Assembly: GCF_018837975.1 (NCBI RefSeq)
Contig: NZ_JAGSOY010000045.1
Coordinates: 1-39,840, forward strand
Source: Zooshikella harenae
GTDB taxonomy: Bacteria; Pseudomonadota; Gammaproteobacteria; Pseudomonadales; Zooshikellaceae
Direction: 5' to 3'
DNA: 39,840 nt
Below are positions 1 through 7,800 of the stretch, in pieces. The position numbers were made by a program, and so were the translations under genes. The notes below the pieces were generated by a model, which saw only the letters and a list, made by a program, of their open reading frames with translations, did not search any database and was not told where the DNA came from. Position 1 is the stretch's first letter. The number at the start of each line of letters is the position of its first letter.

Positions 1-490
1 TAGGGTTATTATTTAACGCAGCAAACTCAGTACCATACCAGGCACCAAGCAACCCAGTTAAACGCATATCCAAACTGGCAATATCACTTAGGTGATTAAG
101 CGGCCAACGACGAACTTCACCTTTTCTGACTGCAATTCGCATCTGTTCCCAACGATATTCTTCTGAGTAATAAGCATATTGACTACGCTCTTTTACCCAA
201 GATGATGCTGCTGTCAAGTCAACAGATCCTTGCTTAATCTCATATAAAACACGATTCCAGGGACGTGACTTAAAGGTTAGTTGACACTTAGCCTGACGAA
301 ATACTTCTTTGACAAATTTAATATCTAGTCCTGTGACCCCTTCGTCCACATCGTAATACATGAGCGGCTCGGAGTGTTCATCCCAGCCCATTATAAATTC
401 TTTCTTGATACAATTAGCGGATACCCATAGTGAGCTGATTAAACTTATCGTTAGTATTAACCCTCTAATTTTAAAAAGACCATCATTCAT
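1..490 (-). CDS. Periplasmic solute-binding protein (SBP_bac_3 type), 3' end outside window
   Basis: This is a partial gene that reads off the left edge; 163 codons are visible. The ATG at 490-488 is followed by a basic/hydrophobic stretch (about residues 4-24, ending near SANC) that looks like a Sec signal peptide. The mature part contains GWDEHSEPLMYYD, GLDIKFVKEVF and RPWNRVLYEIKQGSVDLTAA. These match the start of family-3 periplasmic amino-acid-binding proteins: the ligand-contacting N-lobe, then 'rxW.R.l..l..G..D'. It probably binds a small polar solute in the periplasm. It starts 14 bp after the stop of a second protein of the same family, so the two are likely co-transcribed. No permease or ATPase gene is visible, so it may be a stand-alone binding or sensory protein rather than part of an ABC importer. 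Start choice is reasonable but lacks a strong ribosome-binding site. Confidence 0.8.
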   Translation of the reverse strand, partial: MNDGLFKIRGLILTISLISSLWVSANCIKKEFIMGWDEHSEPLMYYDVDEGVTGLDIKFVKEVFRQAKCQLTFKSRPWNRVLYEIKQGSVDLTAASSWVKERSQYAYYSEEYRWEQMRIAVRKGEVRRWPLNHLSDIASLDMRLTGLLGAWYGTEFAALNNNP

Positions 491-504
491 CTTATTTAAC
501 CGCC

Positions 505-1263
505 CTACAGGTATTTCTTAATTATAATATCGAGCGGCGAATAAATGCCGTCTTTGGGTTTACCCTTAATAATATCAACGCCTTTTTGTAATAACTTAAC
601 CGCATCTGGATTTGAGTTTTTGTTAAAGGCAAAATGGGTTTTTGTTTTAGAAACCACATATACAACTTCAAAATCTTTCGAGTTATAACCTAAATTATCT
701 AACATCCAGTAACCAACAATATCGTCATAAGACCAAGCATGAATGCGTCCTTGTGCAAGCATTTTAGCAAGATTCTGTGGATAGCTTGAAAAGTAAATCC
801 CTGACTTTGATATTCCCAAGTTAACTATCACTCTTTCGCCTATATCATCACGCACCGCACCAATACGTATGTTATGTAAATCCGCGACGGTAGTTATCTT
901 TATTTTACTATCTTTACGTGCAATTAAACTATTATTTACCTCCATAATGGGTCCCACCCAAGTAAACAGTTTTTCTCGCTCTACTGTTCGACTCATTCCA
1001 AAAAGCACAACATTTCTTTCAGATAAAACACGTTTATACCCCCTAGCCCAGGGTAAAACTCTAATCTCAGAGCGTTCTACTTTGCAATTTACTGAGGATG
1101 AAGCAGCAATTAAAATATCAACAACAATTCCTTGAAGAACATTATTTTCTATATAGCTATGAGGTGGGTATTCTTCAGTAATAAAGGTAATATCCCGTAA
1201 AGGGCAAGTAATAGCCGAGATTGAGTAGACAATAAAAAAAACAATACTAATGAATTTAATCAT
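505..1263 (-). CDS. Periplasmic solute-binding protein (SBP_bac_3 type)
   Basis: The product is 252 residues. A hydrophobic signal peptide (about residues 1-19) leads into PLRDITFITEEYPPHSYIE. The pattern VLPWARGYKRVLSERNVVLFGMSRTVEREKLFTWVGPI is typical of family-3 extracellular solute-binding proteins, especially the single-domain class common in marine gammaproteobacteria. The length is normal for the family. The C-lobe (about 120-220, LHNIRIGAVRDDIGERVI and MLAQGRIHAWSYDD) is intact. It is the first gene of a probable two-gene minus-strand unit with the protein at 1-490; sequence identity between the two is low, so this looks like an old duplication. The ligand cannot be read from sequence. 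No transporter genes flank it within the window. Confidence 0.85.
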   Translation of the reverse strand: MIKFISIVFFIVYSISAITCPLRDITFITEEYPPHSYIENNVLQGIVVDILIAASSSVNCKVERSEIRVLPWARGYKRVLSERNVVLFGMSRTVEREKLFTWVGPIMEVNNSLIARKDSKIKITTVADLHNIRIGAVRDDIGERVIVNLGISKSGIYFSSYPQNLAKMLAQGRIHAWSYDDIVGYWMLDNLGYNSKDFEVVYVVSKTKTHFAFNKNSNPDAVKLLQKGVDIIKGKPKDGIYSPLDIIIKKYL

Positions 1264-1387
1264 TTAAACAAATAATCATACAAGAATATTTTATTTAACT
1301 TGACTTAATTCTAGCCTTTATTTGGAAGGAACACATTTATGCCCCCCTGTCGGTATCAGTATATGTACAAGGGGGACAACAGTAAGC
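1264..1387. other. Short intergenic spacer between two minus-strand genes
   Basis: This is 124 bp of AT-rich DNA between the SDR gene and the binding-protein pair. A C-run (around 1340) and a G-run (around 1371) could pair imperfectly, but no convincing terminator is present. It probably holds the promoter for the binding-protein pair; no clear -35/-10 pair was recognised. Confidence 0.35.
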
Positions 1388-2149
1388 TTACAAGACACCC
1401 TCAGGTAACAGCTGTCCACCATCAACAACCAGTGTCTGGCCTGTAATAAAACTGGCATCCTGACTGGCAAAAAAAGCAACCGCACGAGCAATATCATGAG
1501 GTGTGCCAAGTTTACCTGTAGGAATTGCTTGAGCTACAGCCTTGATATAATCTTCCCCCTGATCCAAAAGGGACTCTGTAAGAATATTTCCAGGTAACAC
1601 AGCATTAATCGTCACATTATGCGATACGAACTCCAAGGCTGCACTCCTCATAAAACCTAGCATCGCAGCCTTACTAGCCCCATAGTGAGTCCAACCTGGG
1701 TACCCAGTAAAGGGACCAGTAATTGATGACATTAATACCACTCTTCCATAGTTTTGCTCTTTCATAAGAGGTAAAAACCCCTTAATGGTAAAGAAAACAC
1801 TTTTCAGGTTGGTATTTAAGACAGCATCCCACTCTGATTCAGTTATTTTATCCATCGTAGTACTCGGGTAAATACCCGCACAACAACATAAAACATCAAG
1901 CCTGCCATAAGCATTGTAAATAAAAGTGACTAACTCTTGTTGACTTTGCCTGTCCGTTAAATCACCTTGAAAAAATACAACATGTTTATCCTGTTTTTTA
2001 TAATGTTCAACGAGCTGAGCACCTTGCTTTTGATCTCGACCAACAAAAACCACATTCGCATTTTCGACAGCAAAGTAGTCGACAATTCCCTTACCAATCC
2101 CCTTGGTACCTCCTGTGACAACAACTACTTGATTACTAAACTGGCTCAT
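1388..2149 (-). CDS. SDR-family NAD(P)-dependent oxidoreductase (FabG-like)
   Basis: The 253-residue product is a classical short-chain dehydrogenase/reductase. It has the cofactor motif TGGTKGIG (12-19), N114, the catalytic Ser142, and YxxxK as Tyr156/Lys160, followed by the C-terminal GQTLVVDGG. The usual NNAG structural motif reads CCAG (89-92) after CCC, an unusual substitution next to the cofactor pocket. GRDQ after strand 2 (R38) suggests NADP(H) preference, by inference. Length is typical for FabG-like reductases. The start is supported by a strong AAGGAG just upstream of the ATG. Two palindromes lie immediately upstream (2167-2183 and 2238-2249) and may be operators. It stands alone rather than in a fatty-acid operon, so a role in fatty-acid elongation is not implied; the substrate is unknown. 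Confidence 0.9.
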   Translation of the reverse strand: MSQFSNQVVVVTGGTKGIGKGIVDYFAVENANVVFVGRDQKQGAQLVEHYKKQDKHVVFFQGDLTDRQSQQELVTFIYNAYGRLDVLCCCAGIYPSTTMDKITESEWDAVLNTNLKSVFFTIKGFLPLMKEQNYGRVVLMSSITGPFTGYPGWTHYGASKAAMLGFMRSAALEFVSHNVTINAVLPGNILTESLLDQGEDYIKAVAQAIPTGKLGTPHDIARAVAFFASQDASFITGQTLVVDGGQLLPEGVL

Positions 2150-2166
2150 AAGAACTCCTTTTTCTT

Positions 2167-2183
2167 AAAGTACTACATACTTT
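2167..2183. promoter_or_regulatory. Palindrome upstream of the SDR gene
   Basis: AAAGTA-N5-TACTTT is a perfect 6-bp inverted repeat 18 bp before the SDR start codon, just beyond the ribosome-binding site. Its position suits a repressor site or a short leader hairpin. The function is inferred from position only. Confidence 0.35.
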
Positions 2184-2237
2184 CAGGTATTACATGACCC
2201 AATACGGGTTAACTCATACAACCCCCAAAAACAACTG

Positions 2238-2249
2238 TTGACTAGTCAA
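2238..2249. promoter_or_regulatory. Perfect 12-bp palindrome TTGACTAGTCAA
   Basis: TTGACTAGTCAA reads identically on both strands and lies about 90 bp upstream of the SDR start. TTGAC also resembles a -35 box in both directions. It is a candidate dimeric-regulator site; no regulator gene is adjacent. Confidence 0.35.
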
Positions 2250-2332
2250 TAACCAACAAAAACTAGCTTTCAGGCTGCATGCAACAAACCCTGGACAGCA
2301 TGTCAACTGCCTATTTTTACATAATATCTAAA

Positions 2333-2399
2333 CTAGTGGTCCATGCATAAAATAAATGGCTTTGAAGACCGTTACCCTACTTTACGCATGGCCCACTAG
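2333..2399. repeat. 67-bp near-perfect inverted repeat (possible mini-element)
   Basis: The arms at 2333-2351 and 2381-2399 are complementary at 17 of 19 positions and start and end with CTAG. They enclose 29 bp with no gene. If the element ends are taken inside the TA dinucleotides, a TA duplication flanks it, as IS630/Tc1-mariner-type insertions leave. Because CTAG is itself palindromic, the duplication cannot be proved. It could instead be a stem-loop or a bidirectional terminator. The rest of 2150-3092 holds no recognisable gene. Confidence 0.45.
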
Positions 2400-2947
2400 G
2401 CGCACTTTGCAATCACTATTGAAATCGCTAGTATTGACATACTTGGCGACGCCCTAATGCGCTTTTTTGAGCATAAAAAATAACACTATGGCATGCATTA
2501 GCAGCACCTATATTTATACTTATACTGATGTATTTTTTAGCAGAAGGTCAAGTAATACATTGCCTGCAGAGTGCAGTAGCAAATTAAGTAAGCAAGCTAT
2601 AGTTCTCTGTCAACCATTACACCAAACACAAAATGAAAATAGCTCATCACAGCAAATCCCATAAAACCTTGTAAAGAATCAAAATCTTACCTTAATAACA
2701 CCTATCAACTTTGAGAAAAAGTAGTGCAAATCCCCATTTAACCTATGTTATGCTTGCCAGCTCTGATGGTTTGAACACCTTCAGAAACTCTGGCTAGGTG
2801 CTTGTGTTGGTGGTTTCATAGCCTTACTTTGATTCAGATAGAAGATAGCCTGAGAGGCCCAGCTATCACTTTTATTTTATTGTGACAGCATTATCTGCTA
2901 TAGAATATAAAGAGTAACAACAATACCATCTCAGGTTCCATCTCAGT

Positions 2948-3021
2948 CACTATACTGGTGTATAGTGGGTCAATAGTCATAAAGCTTTGGTGTTTTACCC
3001 ACGATAAACGGTCCACCAAAG
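2948..3021 (+). promoter_or_regulatory. Two hairpins in the slyD upstream region
   Basis: CACTATAC-TGGT-GTATAGTG (2948-2967) is a perfect 8-bp stem with a 4-nt loop. It is followed by CTTTGGTG (2985-2992) pairing with CACCAAAG (3014-3021). Both lie within 145 bp upstream of the prolyl isomerase start and could form a structured leader or be protein-binding palindromes. I could not match them to a known riboswitch. Confidence 0.35.
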
Positions 3022-3092
3022 AAATGAGTTAGATCTAGTATCGTTTCCACTTTACTGGGTAATGTTTAACCAACTAATCTAAAAGCTTACTT

Positions 3093-3563
3093 ATGTCATT
3101 ACTGATTGAAAAAAACACTGTTGTTAGCTTCCAATATACCCTTACCAACGCTGAAGGTGACGTACTAGACCGCTCTGAGCAAGATGCGCCTATGACTTAC
3201 CTCCATGGCGCTGGTAACATTATCCCAGGCCTAGAAAGCGCCCTTGTAGGTAAAACAGCAGGTGACCAGCTTAAAGTAACTGTGGCTCCTGAAGAGGGAT
3301 ATGGTGAAAAGCACCCTGACTTAATCCAGACAGTTTCCAGAGAACTTTTTGAAGGTGTTGAAGACATTCAGTCAGGCATGCAGTTTCAAGCTCAGTCTCC
3401 AGATGGTCAAGTTCAAGTCATCCGTGTTGTAGACGTTGCTGGCGATGAAGTTACAATTGATGCAAATCACCCCTTAGCAGGTGAAACTCTTCATTTTGAA
3501 GTTGAAATCACTCAAGTACGTGAAGCAGCGGATGAAGAGCTTGAACATGGTCATGCCCATTAA
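3093..3563 (+). CDS. slyD: FKBP-type peptidyl-prolyl cis-trans isomerase, SlyD-like
   Basis: The 156-residue product is a cytosolic SlyD-type FKBP that catalyses proline isomerisation and assists folding. Visible family marks are an FKBP half at the N-terminus (YTLTNAEGDVLDRS, then TYLHGAGNIIPGLESAL near 35-51), the inserted chaperone (IF) domain (about 68-120, with EEGYGEKHPDLIQTVSRE), and a C-terminal return to the FKBP fold (NHPLAGETLHFEVEITQVREA). E. coli SlyD is 196 residues with a long His/Cys metal-binding tail. Here the protein stops at EELEHGHAH, keeping only three His, so nickel storage is probably reduced. No strong ribosome-binding site is visible, but the start matches the family. 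It is a single-gene unit with a terminator hairpin directly after it. Confidence 0.9.
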   Translation: MSLLIEKNTVVSFQYTLTNAEGDVLDRSEQDAPMTYLHGAGNIIPGLESALVGKTAGDQLKVTVAPEEGYGEKHPDLIQTVSRELFEGVEDIQSGMQFQAQSPDGQVQVIRVVDVAGDEVTIDANHPLAGETLHFEVEITQVREAADEELEHGHAH

Positions 3564-3581
3564 CGGTTAGCCTTTGTTATC

Positions 3582-3625
3582 GCTATGCCTGTTGCACTGC
3601 ATCATCTGCAATAGGTATAGCTTTC
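3582..3625 (+). terminator. Rho-independent terminator after slyD
   Basis: The arms 3582-3596 and 3607-3621 form a 15-bp stem (13 perfect pairs plus wobbles) with a 10-nt loop, followed by a T-rich stretch (TTTCTCCTCT). It begins 19 bp after the slyD stop codon. Confidence 0.6.
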
Positions 3626-3923
3626 TCCTCTATCTAACAAACTATAAGTATATCTAGCCAAATTACCCTGAAATGTTATCTCTGAAATAGATTCACGCCT
3701 CATATTAAACAGTCGATAAATTGTTTTGCTCATCATCTTCTGCATAAATAACTTACTGTTTTTCCCTATACATCTGAAAACTAAAACTTCATCTGTGTAT
3801 CCCTTTCACGAATCATTTAAATAAAAAAACACCAACTTTTTTCTTATTTATATTTTTTGCATTCTTTTTCATTACAAATTGATTATCTTATTTCACATTA
3901 TTTAAATATTTTTGCCATCTTAA

Positions 3924-4108
3924 TTAAGCTCGACTTTGGCCATCATTCAATACACATGACAGCTAAAAATAAGCTATTAGAAACAACAGGTTAGAATTAA
4001 TTCATATCATGGTTTTCATTAGACATGAGTTAATTCAGGTTATAAACACTAAACTGTATTGCTTTACCTGCAATGCCTTAGCTTCTAAATGGCCAAAGTC
4101 GAGTTAAG
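3924..4108. mobile_element. MITE-like element with 15-bp TIRs and TTAAG target duplication
   Basis: CTCGACTTTGGCCAT at 3929-3943 is repeated as a perfect inverted copy at 4089-4103. Directly outside both ends lies the 5-bp direct repeat TTAAG (3924-3928 and 4104-4108), the footprint expected of a transposition event. The 175-bp element has no coding capacity. Its interior contains a second inverted repeat (3994-4005 with 4025-4036, 11 of 12 matching), so it could fold into a long hairpin. It fits a miniature inverted-repeat transposable element. The helper transposase is not in the window, and the transposase family cannot be assigned from the ends alone. Confidence 0.6.
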
Positions 4109-4696
4109 GTTTTTCTAATTAACACCTTAGTACGTTTTAAAATATATAAGTTGAATGATGACCAAAAAGTATTGAAATTCTACTATTTTTTTTATAGCTT
4201 TAGTTTCGCAAATAAAACCTCCTAATTATGCGATGTAGATAATCACTTAATGAAGTAAGTTATTAAAGCAAGGTCAGCATGGTTTTAGCCCACAGCTGTT
4301 ATTAATTTACTCAAAGCTGTTCTACAAATTACTCTGTAGGTAACCGCTCTGTATAGGTAATAGTTAAACAGGTGAGGGCCAGCGAATGCATACAGCTCCG
4401 AAATGTTTACTAAAGCTAATAAATACATTCAAAACAATATACACCTAATTTAATTAATATGAATATAGCCACACTGTTAATTATCGGTAAAAATAGACCA
4501 TTCAATCAGGATGGTAATATTGTTTTTGCCCTAATTACAAATCGATACACTTAAACCAAAAAAAATCAATTTATTAATACATCATTAACAGCAACCAATA
4601 TATTTAAAATATAGGGTACCTAAACAACCAGATTTTTTTCATAAACACAAAATAACAGAAAACACTATAATTCCAGTGAACTCGTAACACTAACAA

Positions 4697-4750
4697 TTTA
4701 GAACCTAGTGTTTAGGCTTTAAACATGAAAAAAATTCATTTTTAGAACCT
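4697..4750. promoter_or_regulatory. 10-bp direct repeat upstream of the toxin gene
   Basis: TTTAGAACCT occurs at 4697-4706 and again at 4741-4750, 44 bp apart (about four helical turns). The second copy is about 50 bp before the toxin start codon. The spacing would place two bound regulators on one DNA face. Function is inferred only. Confidence 0.35.
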
Positions 4751-4802
4751 CCCTGTATATTGCCTACTTTTACTTACTATATACACTTAAAGGTCAATTA
4801 TA

Positions 4803-7800
4803 ATGTGGTCTGCCAAAAGTATTCATCCTGATAGTTTTGTTATTCCTGCCGATCTAAAAATAAATGCTGAGATTACTTCCATTCAACAACTAGCCAGTGA
4901 AAAGTACACCACTACATGGATTCTTGACGAATATGGTAAAGTTCACATAGTGAATTATCATGATGGACAACGAAAACATCCTGCTGACCTATCTTTCCTA
5001 CATACCATATTACAAGAATCCAGTTATACATTTTCCCAGATTATTGCCACAGATACAGGATCAATTTTCGCACTCGACAAAGAAAATAATATTCATCGAT
5101 TTCAACTGGATGACCAAAGCCTCTCCTGGCAAGTTGCTCAATCAACAACGATAGACAGCGCATCTCCCACCGACTTACAACAATCAATACAGCGAACAGA
5201 CTTAACCTACACTGATTTACTCACATTTAAATCCAACCCCGCAGAAACTTTTGCTTCAGTCAATGCATTATGGAAGAGATTAAAAGCAGGTGAGGCAAGT
5301 GTTAGTATTCCTGGAACAGGTAATAGTGTAGACATCACTAATAACGTTTTAACCGGGCCTGCCCCCTTTCCCAACAGTTCGTCTAAAAGTCTGACAGCCC
5401 CCCTGATTAATTACTTCAAAGCACACCTTATTAATATCGATCCCAATAGACCCTGGTCTGCCCATAGTTTTCCTCGCCCTATTAAAACACTCTCCTATTT
5501 TCTACAACACAAGCTCACAGGCCGAAAAGGATTAACAAACCTCTACCAAGCCACTAAAACCCTTTATGCCAACCTGGCCAACAACACTCATACTGCTGCC
5601 AATAAAGTAAATATTGTTACACTATTGAGCCAACTAAGCAGCGATGACCGCCCAAATATTAACCGTCTTGATGACTCACAAGTTGCTGAAGCTAAAGATT
5701 TCCTGAGTTCGTTATACCAGCATTCAGAGCAACAGCTGACTCGTTTAGAAAAAAAACTGGGCATTTTAACAGAAGCGGGAACTTTAAACTCAAACTATAA
5801 ACCCAACAAAACAGCCCATATCACTGCCGCATTAAACCCCAGCGTTACAACAGAAAACTTAACACACATTTGGAATAATTACTGGTCAACCTTTACTGAC
5901 CAGAATGCCGAAAGCTCAATAACAGATGTTAAGCGCATTGCTCAGTTATTAGTCGAAAAGGAAACTTTTTTAAAAACACCTTCTTCAAAAAATAACTTTC
6001 TGCATCGGGACCAGTATGACAATGTTGGCTTGATTAATGCCGATATTTCTCTCGACTTAAATACTCATCAACAGGTCATTGCATTGCTTCGGGATGTCCA
6101 ACTAAGAAAAATCAGTGCAGCAGATTTTTCTTCTCGACTAGAATCAATAAAAGGCAACTACACAAATAGTCCAATTAAAAAAGTTGCTGATTTAGGGTTT
6201 TCTAACTTTGATCGCCTTGAAGCCGCTTATGACAGCTTTAAGTACTTCAGCAAAGTGCTTAATAAATCCCACCATGCTGTCAATGTAGCAGCAGGAACAT
6301 CCCTGGAAACTACAAATAGTAAGAACACCGTTGAAAAGCTGCACAACATTGTTAAAGACCTTTCTCCAGGAGAATCTGTATCCTTAGAGCGAAACTATGG
6401 TTTCGGTCTAGGTACAAGACTGGTCGTTAAAGGCGTGCCAGATTACCTTGATCCTATCCCTGTAATTGCCTCAGGTATGGACCGTAGTTATCAATTGATT
6501 ATTTCGCGAAGCGACAGTGGCTACAACGTTATTGTTGGCCGAGATGGTACTATCCCCCTCTTTTTAGGCTACAGTCGAGGGATGTCCCACAAACTTAATG
6601 GTGATACTGATGACAGCGCTTCGGCAGAAGGTAGCGATTGGCAAACCAAGCTAAGACTACCTGGCGTTTATGGCAAATTCCTGTTCCGAGCAAAATTTAA
6701 CAATGAAACCAACCTTGAACTAACGGAAGAAGAATTTGATAAGTTCTATAAACTACTGACAAATAAAGATGCCAATCCCCTCGATTTAATGACCTTTGCC
6801 CAAAAACTCGAATTTAAGCGAGGTCGAAAACTGGCTTTTGATGCTGATATTGGTGCAGGTACTGATTTGAATCTTGATAATAAGTCTTTACTGCCTGTTG
6901 ACAATATAAGCCAAATGTTGCGTTTTCGAGGTCGTGCTCGAATTATGGTCAACGTATTATCAGGCACAAAGGAATGGTCAAGCACGACAACATCAACAGG
7001 GGAAAACAGTCATAATCATTCCAACAATAGCCTGAATGTTGTTAATAAAGCTAAAGCGGAAGTGGGCGTAGGTACTGTTATTCGTGGTGGTCCAGAACCC
7101 GATCCTGTTGGTGGTGGTGGCATGTCTAAAACCGACATAGCTCTGGAAGCGGGTATTGATAATAAAAGTGGTAAAAAATACGACTGGAGCTTTGTTAAAG
7201 CAGAATCTGTCGAACTGGAAAAATGGTCAAAAACAGCAACTAACTTACTTATCCACCACCGTAATCAACTCAATAATTCTCTGAAAAATCATTTAATATT
7301 ACTTGAAAACATTTACTCTAGTGATGAAGTAAGCATTCTTGTCCCTAAACTAAAACAAAATATAAACCAACTTCTTGGTTCAGATAATATATCAACTGAA
7401 TTTCGTAGTCAGCTTAATGAGCTTAATTTGTTAGTTCAACAACAAACACTTGCTGAAAAAGGCTACAGTCAACTGAGTAAAGTTAGCTATAGTAAAACAT
7501 ATTCTAATTTAAATCGTATTGATCAACCTTCTTTTTGGCGTCAGCTTTTCCCAAATAGTGAAAGTCATGTACACAACTTACAACAACTTATAAACGATGA
7601 CGCTAAATTCCGCGTCATTGTCGCAGCCTTACAGGCTTCAGAAGGAACCGAGTTAAAAATTAAACTAAGCTTAACAGATGAAGCCAGAGTTAAACTTCAA
7701 GACTTATTACTTAGTAATGAGTCACACATGAGTGAAAACTTTGGCGATGAATTAACAAAGATAATCAGTCAAGAAAGTAATTATCGCATTCAATCGATGG

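Larger units (their letters stand above)
3626..4802. other. Long AT-rich intergenic region upstream of the giant toxin
   Basis: About 1.2 kb with no supportable gene. It contains the MITE-like element (3924-4108) and an imperfect tandem repeat (CTCTGTAGGTAA at 4332-4343 and CTCTGTATAGGTAA at 4347-4360). A 10-bp direct repeat TTTAGAACCT (4697-4706 and 4741-4750) follows, with ATGAA-N5-TTCAT (4725-4739) between the copies. Such length and composition are usual upstream of regulated toxin genes. I could not place a confident sigma-70 promoter. Confidence 0.5.

Noticed and set aside
2467..2664. 65-codon open frame in the SDR-slyD spacer
   Set aside because: Low-complexity translation, no ribosome-binding site and no recognisable domain.
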